Made by a program: the position numbers and the translations under genes. Positions 1 to 8,516 of a stretch of 64,000 bases of DNA are shown here, piece after piece. This stretch comes from Anatilimnocola floriformis (GTDB lineage Bacteria; Planctomycetota; Planctomycetia; Pirellulales; Pirellulaceae). The notes under the pieces are model-generated. The model saw nothing but the letters and a program-made list of their open reading frames with translations, was not told the DNA's origin and made no database searches. The stretch is taken from the NCBI RefSeq assembly GCF_024256385.1, contig NZ_JAMLFW010000002.1, positions 1,674,001 through 1,738,000 of the forward strand, written 5' to 3'. Each line of letters starts with the position of its first letter. The stretch's first letter is position 1.

Positions 1-441
1 CTCTGCACGACCAAGAACTACGGCGACTTCGAGCTGCGGCTCGAAGCCAAGCTGGTCGGTCCCGGTGAAAACGCCGGCGTGCAGTTCCGCAGCGAACGAA
101 TCCCCAACCACCACGAGGTGATCGGCTATCAGTGCGACATGGGTCTCGCCGCCGGCAAAAGCATTTGGGGCGCCCTCTACGACGAATCGCGCCGCAAGAA
201 GTTCCTCGCCACCGGCGACGACGAAGAGTTGCAAAAAAAAGTGAAAGCCGACGGCTTCAACGAACTGGTGATCCGCTGCGAAGGCCCGCACATCCAACTG
301 TGGGTCAACGGCGTGAAGACCGTCGACTACACCGAGATGGAAAAAGACATTCCGCAGACCGGCAAGATCGCCCTGCAAATCCACGGCGGCAAGCCCGCCG
401 AGGCGAGCTATCGGAAGATTCGGATTAAGGAATTGAAGTAA
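1..441 (+). CDS. DUF1080 (3-keto-disaccharide hydrolase-like) protein, 5' truncated
   Basis: The open frame runs from the first base of the window, so the N-terminus and any signal peptide lie upstream. The visible 146 residues begin with a YGDFELRLEAKL stretch and continue through GVQFRSERI, YQCDMG and IWGALYDE to IALQIHGG near the end. These are the beta-strand landmarks of the DUF1080 concanavalin-like fold. Members are exported proteins abundant in planctomycetes, and the family is annotated as 3-keto-disaccharide hydrolase. The family call is firm; the substrate is unknown. A second family member lies at 29309-29992. Confidence 0.85.
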   Translation, partial: LCTTKNYGDFELRLEAKLVGPGENAGVQFRSERIPNHHEVIGYQCDMGLAAGKSIWGALYDESRRKKFLATGDDEELQKKVKADGFNELVIRCEGPHIQLWVNGVKTVDYTEMEKDIPQTGKIALQIHGGKPAEASYRKIRIKELK

Positions 442-482
442 GAGGAGACGAGGGACGGGAGGCGGGAGACGAGGGAAGCAGG
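442..482 (+). repeat. Purine-rich GA/GGGAG tract after the stop codon
   Basis: The DNA directly after the DUF1080 stop is almost pure purine and is built from GAGACGAGGGA and GGCGGGAGACGAG units. The unit GGCGGGAGACGAG (461-473) recurs exactly at 63531-63543, at the end of the RluA-family gene. This looks like a dispersed genomic repeat rather than coding sequence. Confidence 0.5.
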
Positions 483-498
483 ACGAATCCCGCCGGGT

Positions 499-783
499 TT
501 AGTCCCTTATTGTTCGTCCCAAGAGATAATCCAATGCGTCGGCAACTCCTTTCGTTCCGACGACGATTGAATCTCCTGTGTCGCGAAGGCAGGCGACGAG
601 GATCGGTTTCTCGTCGGTACTAACTTCCCCGGCATTGCTGGGAGTGAAGTGAAACACCCATCCCCAGTAAAATTCTTCCGTCAGGGGATCGTCGATCTTC
701 GATTCGCATTTGAGCAGCCGCGAGCAGGGGACATGCCACAGCGCTAACACGCGCACTCTCGCTGCATTTAGGTCGACCACCAC
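499..783 (-). CDS. Small Imm35-like (YrhB-type) protein
   Basis: This is a 94-residue soluble protein starting at GTG 783, only 5 bp after the stop of the upstream GTPase gene, so the two are probably co-transcribed. The central WGWVFHF stretch, the following KPILVACLRDTGDSI segment and VVGTKG resemble the beta-rich core of the Imm35/YrhB group, which is found both as toxin immunity proteins and as stand-alone proteins of unknown role. No toxin gene is adjacent, so an immunity role is not supported here. The family assignment is by eye and moderate. Confidence 0.6.
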   Translation of the reverse strand: MVVDLNAARVRVLALWHVPCSRLLKCESKIDDPLTEEFYWGWVFHFTPSNAGEVSTDEKPILVACLRDTGDSIVVGTKGVADALDYLLGRTIRD

Positions 784-788
784 TCGTC

Positions 789-2108
789 CTACTTCTTCGC
801 ATGTCGATTCAGGTGAATCCTCTTCCCGATCTCATCCTTCAATTGCTGGATGACCGATTCCTTGTCGATCGATTCCAGAATCCCTTTCACGACAACCTTC
901 GGGCCATCGGCGCCCCAGCTGCTGCCGTGCTCGAGGTAGTACATCGCTGCCATGCCGACGATATACGAGCCGTAACCCGCGGCGGCGCCTTGCGGGATGG
1001 CGGTGACGAGCGTCCCTTTGCCCATGGTGACGGTTTTGAAGAGCGAGATCAGGCCGCTGGTGATGATCTCGGTCGCGCTCACCCAGCCGGCTGCCTTGGC
1101 GATGCCCCACACCAGGCCGCTCGCCTTTTGATAGGTCATCTCCAAGCCGTAAAGATTGGCCAGGTGCAAGATCATCGCGATATCGACCGCGCTGCCGCCC
1201 ATGACGTCGGCGACGCCGATGGGATTCAAGCCGACGGCGAGACCTTTGGAAACGGCGTAGGCGCGGATCGTGTTCTCGGCTTGCGTGCGGCGGAGCGACA
1301 TCCGCAGCGACACGATTTTGTCACTCTGATCGGCGGCATATAGCGCGCCGTTGAGCGCGACGAGCGCGAGCCCTTCTTTCTCGAGCAGCTTGAGAATGAG
1401 CGCCTTCACCTCGGCGACATCGGCCTTCGGCTTGCGCCATTCGCTCCGCTCGCTGCCATCGGCTGACTGAATGATGTATTCCTTCTCGCGCGGATCGGCA
1501 CAGGCCGTGACGATTTGCTCCGGCGGCAAGATTCCGTCGAGGCGATCGACGCGAAGAACTTCCAGCAAACGCTCTCGCTGCGAAGGACTGTAGAGATCGA
1601 TCTTGTTGAGGATCAGCAGAATCGGCTTGTTGAACGTGGCGAGCTCGACGAGCGCGGAGTACTCCGTTTCGTTCAGATCTGAATCGGTAACGAACAAAAT
1701 CAAATCGGCCCGCTGGGCTGCATCGCGGGCCATTTCGCCGCGCGGGCCGCCACCGACCTCGTTGATGCCGGGAGTATCGATGAGGATGACTTGCGACTGC
1801 GCGAAACCGGGAATCGTGTAGCCAGCGCCATCCCAGGCCACATGCCAGACTTCCTTCGTCCAACCGCCGCGCACATCGACGGCGGAAACCTGGCTGCCGA
1901 CGAGCGCGTTGATCAGCGCGCTCTTGCCGGTGCTGATTTCGCCGAAGATGACGATCTCGACGCGTCCGCTGACGAGCTTGTCGTGCATCGACCGCAAACC
2001 GGCGAGCTCGTCGCGGAGTTTCGATTTCTCATCCTCGGTGCAGCGTTTGAGGCGGTCGAGCGTTTTCTCGACGGAGGAGAGAGCGTCTTGGTAAGGGGTG
2101 GAGGACAA
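789..2108 (-). CDS. Soluble DUF697-type GTPase (Era/dynamin-like)
   Basis: The 439-residue protein has a clear GTPase domain: P-loop GEISTGKS at residues 56-63, DTPG at 111-114 and NKID at 168-171. The C-terminal part (about 285-395) is hydrophobic and rich in Gly and Ala, with GLNPIGVADVMGGSAVDIAMI, the signature of DUF697-type membrane-associating helices. Such proteins are thought to act on membranes through GTP-driven conformational change; the specific process is unknown. It is the second of two related GTPases on this strand. The partner at 2276-3826 carries extra N-terminal membrane helices. Confidence 0.88.
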   Translation of the reverse strand: MSSTPYQDALSSVEKTLDRLKRCTEDEKSKLRDELAGLRSMHDKLVSGRVEIVIFGEISTGKSALINALVGSQVSAVDVRGGWTKEVWHVAWDGAGYTIPGFAQSQVILIDTPGINEVGGGPRGEMARDAAQRADLILFVTDSDLNETEYSALVELATFNKPILLILNKIDLYSPSQRERLLEVLRVDRLDGILPPEQIVTACADPREKEYIIQSADGSERSEWRKPKADVAEVKALILKLLEKEGLALVALNGALYAADQSDKIVSLRMSLRRTQAENTIRAYAVSKGLAVGLNPIGVADVMGGSAVDIAMILHLANLYGLEMTYQKASGLVWGIAKAAGWVSATEIITSGLISLFKTVTMGKGTLVTAIPQGAAAGYGSYIVGMAAMYYLEHGSSWGADGPKVVVKGILESIDKESVIQQLKDEIGKRIHLNRHAKK

Positions 2109-2143
2109 GGGAAGTTTTGGGTTCTGAGTTTTGAGGTTTTAGG

Positions 2144-2262
2144 TAGCCCGACGCGTAAGCGAGGGATTGGGCGAGTGGTGGTTGGATTTTGGTATTGAGT
2201 TGGAGTTGGTACCCGCTTCGGCCCCTCACCCCGGCCCTCTCCCCTGAGTACAGGGGCGAGGG
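2144..2262. repeat. Two short intergenic repeats between the GTPase genes
   Basis: The 167-bp gap between the two GTPase genes holds two unrelated repeat-like units. The first, 2144-2166, reads TAGCCCGACGCGTAAGCGAG and onward, a motif I associate with dispersed planctomycete intergenic repeats. The second, 2235-2262, is a hairpin with CCCTC-T-CCCCTG paired to CAGGGG-C-GAGGG around an AGTA loop. It resembles the Pu/Py-rich hairpin at 22160-22191. It could weakly terminate or stabilise the upstream minus-strand transcript, but there is no U-tract. Confidence 0.5.
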
Positions 2263-2275
2263 AGTAAGACCATTT

Positions 2276-3826
2276 CTATTTACCTTTCAACTTCTCTCTT
2301 GCGGTTTGTACGAATTTGAAGAGTTCGGTTGGCGTGGTCAGTTTTTGCCATTCCTGCCGGGCGACATTGGCTAGGCCGGTGGGCTGTTGTTGCATTTCCG
2401 TTTGAAAGTAGTTGATAAACACGCTGCCGACCCAGCGGGTGACAAAGGCTTGCGTGAAACCCTGGATCGCGCCGCCGGCGATCGTGCCGGCGATCGGGAC
2501 CGATTTCAGCAAACTGCCGATCACGGAGGCGATGGCGGGGGCTGCTGCACCGACACCGACGACCGTGATGAAGACCTTGCCGAGTTGCGCGGCGAGGTTG
2601 GTGGCGATGTCGAGATCGATCGGCTGGCGATAAATCTTGCCGAGGTCGAGAACCATTTTGATCGTGAGACCGCTGCCGATGAGGACATCGAGAGCCATTG
2701 GACTCACGGCGGCGGCCGCGCCGGCGGCCCACGTGTAGCGATCGACGATCTCCCAGGCCCGCGCATCGAGCGTTGCGCGGACTTTCGCTTTGGCGTGTTC
2801 GACGAGCCCGCGCGATTGCAGCAGCAGATTGGCCAGCAGCAACTCGCGGCCGTCACGGCGAACGATCTTGAGCATCTGCTCGGCGAGCGGAGCGATCTCC
2901 GGCGGCACGGTGACTTGCGATTCGGTTTCATTCCCATCGACCAGCACATGCACTCGCGAGCGCTGCGAAGCCGAGGCCCGCACGGCAACGATGTGTTCCG
3001 GCTGCACGATGCCGCGGAGTTGCTCGCTCAGTTGGCCGATGAGTTTTGGTTGGTCGTCGGCGGCGTACCAGTCTTCCTTGTTGAGGCAGACGATGACCCG
3101 CTTTTCCATGTCGCCGAGTTTTCGCAGCAGGTTGAACTCGCTGTCGCGCAGCGGGCCATCGACGACGAGCAGCACCAGGTCGGCATCGCGGGCGCTTTCG
3201 GCAGCCACGGCGAGTCGCTCTTGGCCGTCGATTTCGCCGAGGCCGGGAGTATCGACCAGCAGCACCTGATCGTCGCCCGGCCAGGGAATTTGTTGACGCT
3301 GGGTGGTCGTGCCGCCGCGGGGATCGGTTTGAAAGACATCGCGGCCAGCCAGGGCATTCATCAGCGAGCTCTTGCCGCTCGATATGGTGCCGAAGGCGAC
3401 AATCTCGAGTCGCTGGGCGGCTTGTTTTTCCTGAAATTTATTCTGACGGTCGATCAATTCCCGTTTCAGGTCTGGCTGCAGTTCAGTTTCTCGCTGCAGT
3501 TCGTCGACGGCGGCGAGATTGGCGAGCATTTCCTGCTGTTTTTCGCCCGCCGAGAGTTCGCTGGGATTCTTTATTCGGCGTTCATTCTGCTGCCGTTTCT
3601 CACGGGTATTCTTCCAGATTGTATAAATGCCCATTCCTGCCAGGCCGAGCATGATGGCAGCGCCGCAACCGACCAGGCCGAAATAGAGATAGGTCCAGGG
3701 TGCGCCGAGACCTTTAATTTTGTCATATTGATCGAGAATTCGGGGGGGAATGTATATAAGGACTGCGCCGACGGCCGCAAGGGCGACGATGAGAATAATT
3801 CGATCGGTAAGAGAGGGCGTTTTCAT
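2276..3826 (-). CDS. Membrane-anchored DUF697-type GTPase
   Basis: This 516-residue protein begins with two transmembrane helices (about 9-27 and 45-70). A charged, probably coiled linker (75-140) rich in Lys, Arg, Glu and Gln follows. The GTPase domain has P-loop GTISSGKS at 146-153, a GGTTT switch region near 171-175, DTPG at 192-195 and NKED at 249-252. The C-terminal 150 residues are hydrophobic and contain a DUF697-like SPMALDVLIGSGLTIKMVLD stretch. NKED in place of NKxD is slightly unusual but keeps the final acidic residue one position early. It probably heads the transcript that also carries the soluble GTPase at 789-2108. Confidence 0.88.
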   Translation of the reverse strand: MKTPSLTDRIILIVALAAVGAVLIYIPPRILDQYDKIKGLGAPWTYLYFGLVGCGAAIMLGLAGMGIYTIWKNTREKRQQNERRIKNPSELSAGEKQQEMLANLAAVDELQRETELQPDLKRELIDRQNKFQEKQAAQRLEIVAFGTISSGKSSLMNALAGRDVFQTDPRGGTTTQRQQIPWPGDDQVLLVDTPGLGEIDGQERLAVAAESARDADLVLLVVDGPLRDSEFNLLRKLGDMEKRVIVCLNKEDWYAADDQPKLIGQLSEQLRGIVQPEHIVAVRASASQRSRVHVLVDGNETESQVTVPPEIAPLAEQMLKIVRRDGRELLLANLLLQSRGLVEHAKAKVRATLDARAWEIVDRYTWAAGAAAAVSPMALDVLIGSGLTIKMVLDLGKIYRQPIDLDIATNLAAQLGKVFITVVGVGAAAPAIASVIGSLLKSVPIAGTIAGGAIQGFTQAFVTRWVGSVFINYFQTEMQQQPTGLANVARQEWQKLTTPTELFKFVQTAREKLKGK

Positions 3827-3998
3827 CAGCTTGCAAACGGGCTTCCGATTTTCTTAGCAATTCGTCAGAATTCGCGGGACAAAGCGGTTTTCACGCGCAA
3901 AATTATGAACGCAACGGGTTCCAGATCCTAGCGACATCAGCGGCCGCAGACGCAGCAATCAGGCGATTCTTTAACTCGATTCTTCTGTTCTCTCCATC

Positions 3999-6900
3999 AT
4001 GGATCACACCGCCTCTTCCGACAATGCGACTCAGGCTGGCGACGCTTCGATCTGGTCGCTCGGCTTCGGCGGGTTGCTGGGGACGCAGTTTCTGACGGCA
4101 GCCAACGATAATATCTTTCGCTGGCTGGTGATCGGGATTGGCAAGGATTACGTCGATCCGTCGCAAGTCGGCAATATTTTGATGGCAGGAACCGCCTGCC
4201 TAGTGCTGCCGTACCTGTTTCTCGCAGCGCCGGCGGGTTACCTGGCCGATCGCTTCAGCAAACGGACGGTGATCATCGGCTGCAAGATCGCCGAGATCGT
4301 GCTGATGTTTCTCGCGGTCGCGGCGATCCTGACCGGCAAAACCTACGGTGGTTGGACGCCGTTGATCTCGCTCTTCACGGTGCTGACGCTCTTGGGTTGT
4401 CAGGCGGCGCTCTTTTCGCCCGCGCGCAGTGGCGCGATGCCCGAGACGTTGAGCCCCAAATGGTTATCGGTGGCGAACGGTCTATTTGCACTGTGCACGG
4501 TCATGGCCACCGTCGTGGGCATGGTTATCGGCAGTTGGCTGGCTGAAGTGACCGGCAACAAAGGCTTGCTCAACTGGCAGTGGACGGCCGGCGTGCTGCT
4601 GGGTGTCGCTGTTTTTGGAACGCTGTTTTCGTTTGCGATCACCAGCGTGCCGGCGGCTGATCCGGCGGCGAAGTTTCCCTGGAGCTTTCCGCTGCAGACG
4701 TGGGCAGATTTGAAAATGCTCTACAGCCACCTCGCGCTGTTTCGCGTCGCGCTGGGGATTCTGTTTTTCTATTCGATTGGTTCCATCGCGCAGCTGAATA
4801 TCGATCAGATGGCCGCCGAAGGTGGCGGCACGACCGAGACGGCGAAGATTCCGCTGCTGATCGCGCTGATCGCGGGTGTGTGCGTCGGCAGCATCTTGGC
4901 CGGCATCTGGTCGGGCGATCACGTCGAGCTGGGCTTGTTGCCGCTCGGCGCGCTGGGCATGGCCGTGTGCTCGATGCTGCTGTTTACGGTGCCGCACGAT
5001 TTGTTTGAAAAGGGAACGGCCGTCACTGGCGGCCTGGTGTGGGCCTGCAGCTTGCTCGCGTGTCTCGGCTTGAGTGCGGGGCTGTTCGATGTGCCGCTCG
5101 AAGCCTATCTGCAACATCAAAGTCCGCGGGCCAATCGCGGTTCGATCTTTGCCGCCAATAACCTGCTGACGTTCACCGGCATTTTGGTGGCGTCGGTTTT
5201 GTTTGCCGCCCTGCGGTTGCCGTTTTGGAAGAGCGTTGACCCAGCGGCTACGTTGTTGCAGCCGTTGCTGACTTCGCAGCAGATCTTTTTGGTCGCTGGC
5301 TTGCTGACGATTCCGGTTTTCATTTACATCGTCTGGCTCATACCGCAAGCGACGATTCGCTTTGGCGTGTGGCTGCTCAGCATGACCGTCTATCGCATGC
5401 GCGTGTATGGCCAGGAGCATTTGCCCCGCGAAGGTGGCGCGCTGCTCGTGCCGAATCATATCACCTGGGTCGACGGCATTTTGCTGCTGCTGTCGAGCTC
5501 GCGGCCGATCCGCATGGTGGCGCTATCGAGCAATCTCGAGAACAAATGGCTCAGCTGGCTGGCCAATATGTTCGGCGTGATTCCAATCAATCCCGCCAAG
5601 CCGAAGATGGTGATCGCCGCGTTCCGCCAGGCTCGCGAAGCCCTCAACGAAGGTGAGTTGGTTTGCATCTTTGCCGAAGGTGGTCTCTCGCGCACCGGCC
5701 AGGTGCAAGCCTTTCGGCCCGGCATGATGAAGATCCTCGACGGCACGAATGCGCCGGTGGTGCCCGTTTACTTGCAAGGTTTGTGGGGGAGCATTTTCAG
5801 CTTCGAGGGGAACAAGTTCTTCTGGAAATGGCCCAAGCGAATTCCGTATCCTTTATCCATTCATTTTGGCCCCAAAATCGACGAGCCGGAGGATATTCAC
5901 CACATCCGCCAGGCCGTGCTCGATCTGGGGACCGTCGCCGTGAAGCAGAGTACTACATCCATGTTGACCTTGGCCCGCCAGTTCATTCGCCGTTGCAAAG
6001 AACGGCTGAAGAAGCCGAAACTCGCCGACTCGATGGGCGCCGACATGACCGGCGGCGACGTGCTGATTCGCGCACTCATTCTCCGCCGCTTGCTGCGGCG
6101 GCATGTCATCAAGCCCGATGAACAATACGTGGGGGTGCTGCTGCCGCCATCGGCGCCGGGCTTCTTGGCGAATATGGCCCTCGCGCTCGACAAGCGAATT
6201 GCGGTGAACCTCAACTACACCGTGTCGGCCGATGTGATGAACGCCTGCATCAAGCAGGCCGGCATCAAGCACATCCTGACCAGCAAGCGGTTCATGGAAA
6301 AAATGGAGTTCAAGCTCGATGCCGAAATCATCGAACTCGAAAGCCTCAAAGATAAACCGACCGCCATGGACAAAGGCGTGTGCTGGTTGCAGACCAACGT
6401 ACTGCCTGCCGGCATGGTCGATATGGCGCTCGGCCTGGGCAGTGTGAAGGCCGACGACGTCGTGACGATCATCTTCACGTCGGGATCGACCGGCACGCCG
6501 AAGGGGGTGATGCTGAGCTACGGCAACGTCGGCACGAATGTCGAAGCCATCGATCAGGTCGTGCATCTCAAGTCGAGCGATTGCCTCATCGGCATCCTGC
6601 CGTTCTTCCACTCGTTTGGTTACACCGTCACGATGTGGGGCCCGGCCATGCTCGACATCAAAGGCGCTTACCACTTCAGCCCGCTCGATGCCAAGCTCGT
6701 CGGCAAACTGGTGCGGCGCAACGAAGGAACTTTGCTGCTGAGTACGCCAACATTTCTCCGCAGTTACTTGCGGCGGATCGAACCGGAAGATCTCAAGACG
6801 CTCGATGTCGTGGTTGCCGGCGCGGAAAAACTCCCCGCCGATTTGAGCCAGGCCTTTGAAGAGCGTTTCGGCGTGCGACCGGTCGAAGGCTACGGCACGA

Positions 6901-7565
6901 CGGAACTCTCGCCCCTCGTTTCGGTCAACGTGCCGCCGACGCGCTCGATTGACAATTTCCAAGTCGATCGCAAGGAAGGCTCCGTCGGTCGCACCGTGCC
7001 GGGCGTTTCGGCCAAGATCACCGATCCCGAAACCGGCGCAGTCCTCACGGCTGGCAAACCCGGCATGCTCTGGATCAGCGGGCCGAACGTGATGAAGGGT
7101 TACCTGCATCAGCCCGAGCTGACCGCTTCGGTGATCAAAGACGGTTGGTACCAGACGGGTGACATCGCTTACATCGACGACGAAGGTTTCATTTTCATCA
7201 CCGGCCGCGAAAGCCGCTTCAGCAAGATCGGCGGCGAAATGGTGCCGCACATCAAGGTCGAAGAAGAGCTCCTCCGGTTGGTCGGCGGCGAACACGAAAA
7301 ACAACCACTGAGCGTCACTGCCATTCCCGATGCCAAGAAGGGCGAACGACTCATCGTCTTGCACACCAAGATCGACAAAACCCCCGATGAACTCCGCAAA
7401 GGCCTGACCGCCGCCGGTCTGCCGAACCTGTTCATCCCCGCGGCTGATGCCTTTATGGAAATCCCGGAATTGCCCGTCCTCGGCACGGGCAAGTTGGATT
7501 TGAAGGGGATGAAAACAATTGCCCAAGAGCGATTTGCAGGAAAGGCTGCAGCCGACAGCGAGTAG
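3999..7565 (+). CDS. aas: LplT-Aas fusion: lysophospholipid transporter / acyltransferase / acyl-ACP synthetase
   Basis: One 1188-residue chain carries three modules. Residues 1-450 are an MFS transporter with about 12 helices, like LplT. Residues 470-650 are a PlsC-type acyltransferase with HITWVD (H487, D492, the HxxxxD motif) and EGGLSRTG near 559. Residues 680-1188 are an AMP-forming synthetase with FTSGSTGTPKG near 827 and YGTTE near 964. In E. coli LplT flips lysophosphatidylethanolamine inward and Aas re-acylates it using acyl-ACP; the fusion puts import and repair in one membrane protein. The ATG at 3999 is the only early in-frame start that keeps the first helix. Convergent with the small membrane gene downstream. 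Confidence 0.92.
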   Translation: MDHTASSDNATQAGDASIWSLGFGGLLGTQFLTAANDNIFRWLVIGIGKDYVDPSQVGNILMAGTACLVLPYLFLAAPAGYLADRFSKRTVIIGCKIAEIVLMFLAVAAILTGKTYGGWTPLISLFTVLTLLGCQAALFSPARSGAMPETLSPKWLSVANGLFALCTVMATVVGMVIGSWLAEVTGNKGLLNWQWTAGVLLGVAVFGTLFSFAITSVPAADPAAKFPWSFPLQTWADLKMLYSHLALFRVALGILFFYSIGSIAQLNIDQMAAEGGGTTETAKIPLLIALIAGVCVGSILAGIWSGDHVELGLLPLGALGMAVCSMLLFTVPHDLFEKGTAVTGGLVWACSLLACLGLSAGLFDVPLEAYLQHQSPRANRGSIFAANNLLTFTGILVASVLFAALRLPFWKSVDPAATLLQPLLTSQQIFLVAGLLTIPVFIYIVWLIPQATIRFGVWLLSMTVYRMRVYGQEHLPREGGALLVPNHITWVDGILLLLSSSRPIRMVALSSNLENKWLSWLANMFGVIPINPAKPKMVIAAFRQAREALNEGELVCIFAEGGLSRTGQVQAFRPGMMKILDGTNAPVVPVYLQGLWGSIFSFEGNKFFWKWPKRIPYPLSIHFGPKIDEPEDIHHIRQAVLDLGTVAVKQSTTSMLTLARQFIRRCKERLKKPKLADSMGADMTGGDVLIRALILRRLLRRHVIKPDEQYVGVLLPPSAPGFLANMALALDKRIAVNLNYTVSADVMNACIKQAGIKHILTSKRFMEKMEFKLDAEIIELESLKDKPTAMDKGVCWLQTNVLPAGMVDMALGLGSVKADDVVTIIFTSGSTGTPKGVMLSYGNVGTNVEAIDQVVHLKSSDCLIGILPFFHSFGYTVTMWGPAMLDIKGAYHFSPLDAKLVGKLVRRNEGTLLLSTPTFLRSYLRRIEPEDLKTLDVVVAGAEKLPADLSQAFEERFGVRPVEGYGTTELSPLVSVNVPPTRSIDNFQVDRKEGSVGRTVPGVSAKITDPETGAVLTAGKPGMLWISGPNVMKGYLHQPELTASVIKDGWYQTGDIAYIDDEGFIFITGRESRFSKIGGEMVPHIKVEEELLRLVGGEHEKQPLSVTAIPDAKKGERLIVLHTKIDKTPDELRKGLTAAGLPNLFIPAADAFMEIPELPVLGTGKLDLKGMKTIAQERFAGKAAADSE

Positions 7566-7617
7566 CGTGCACCTCATGAAAGGCCTCGCTTTTTCCAACT
7601 TGCTCAACAAGTGGAGG

Positions 7618-7860
7618 CTATCCTGGAAATGGCCAATTTTCCTTGATGTATGTCAGGAAATGGTAAAACGCCAAACTGACTACCAAAGCCAAACACTCCA
7701 CGGAGATCAGCACAAACAAGAACCGCAGGCTAAATTGCCAGTACGATTGGGCTGTGAACCAATGCCAAGCCAACATCGCGAACGGCACCCAAACCGGTGC
7801 GCCTAAGATCGCGAGCATGAAGCCATGATAGAAGTGTGTTTGAATGTAGTCGATCGTCAT
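7618..7860 (-). CDS. Small membrane protein, unknown function
   Basis: The 80-residue protein starts at ATG 7860, preceded by an AGAGGAAG Shine-Dalgarno-like stretch about 6 bp upstream on the minus strand. The frame stays open another 60 codons upstream, but that part is polar and lacks such a site. It has two strong hydrophobic segments: FMLAILGAPVWVPFAMLAW and a second around FLFVLISVECLALVVSLAFY. I do not recognise a family. Confidence 0.6.
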   Translation of the reverse strand: MTIDYIQTHFYHGFMLAILGAPVWVPFAMLAWHWFTAQSYWQFSLRFLFVLISVECLALVVSLAFYHFLTYIKENWPFPG

Positions 7861-8106
7861 CGTCGTCTTCCTCTTGGCCGATGCCGCGCGGTTGATTACC
7901 TCTGGTGAAGAGCGGCGTGAACTATCTAAGTCGTCAGCCGTTTGGTTTTGCCGTACCTCTTGCTGAAAATCTCGAATTTGCCGGTTCTGCGGATGATACA
8001 TTCGAATTTGCCAGGAAGATGTCGGTGCTGAATATCGCAACCTAAACTGAATTGAAAAGGGTGAGTCGACACCCGAACCGGAAGGTTAACGATTCATTGG
8101 TTGAGC
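7861..8106. other. Divergent intergenic region, no gene seen
   Basis: These 246 bp separate two divergently transcribed genes and should hold both promoters. Nothing repeated or palindromic stands out, and no convincing -35/-10 pair could be assigned. Confidence 0.4.
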
Positions 8107-8499
8107 ATGTTTCGCATTGTCCTGGCTTGTGTCGTGATTGGCGTTAGTTGCTGCGGCTGCGGAAGCAGTTCGGGGCCGCCGCGTCGCGCCATTCATGGCA
8201 AGATTAACAGCTCGCGACCGGTGCAGATCCTCACGCTGCAGCCCATCGATGGCCTGGCTGCGCCGGCGGTGACAACCCTCGTTGTCGATGGCCAATATAA
8301 GTTTCAGCGCAGCGATGGCCCGTTGCCGGGCAACTATCGCGTCGTGCCAACATTCGCTGATGAGACTGGCGGTCTCGGCCAACCCAAAAAAGAAATCTCA
8401 CTGCCGCCAGCTGTCCGCCCGCAGCACAAGCCAACACCGCCGCCGAATATCGAAGTCCTGAGCGAAGGGCCGCTGGAACTCGACGTCGTGATTCCCTGA
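8107..8499 (+). CDS. Small putative lipoprotein preceding a DUF1559 gene
   Basis: The start is ATG 8107; a TTG at 8101 is in frame two codons earlier. The 130-residue product has a hydrophobic N-terminus with Cys residues in GVSCCGCGSSS, consistent with lipoprotein processing. A beta-rich region with GQYKF and LPGNYRVVPTF follows, as in carboxypeptidase-regulatory-like domains, and then a proline-rich segment. The DUF1559 gene starts within 20 bp downstream, so they are likely co-transcribed. A similar partner lipoprotein follows the second DUF1559 gene at 27673-28086. Confidence 0.75.
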   Translation: MFRIVLACVVIGVSCCGCGSSSGPPRRAIHGKINSSRPVQILTLQPIDGLAAPAVTTLVVDGQYKFQRSDGPLPGNYRVVPTFADETGGLGQPKKEISLPPAVRPQHKPTPPPNIEVLSEGPLELDVVIP

Positions 8500-8516
8500 G
8501 TTTCGCCGAGGTGAAT

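Noticed and set aside
499-783. Toxin-immunity module based on the Imm35-like protein
   Set aside because: No toxin or secretion gene is adjacent, and Imm35/YrhB-type proteins also exist without toxins.
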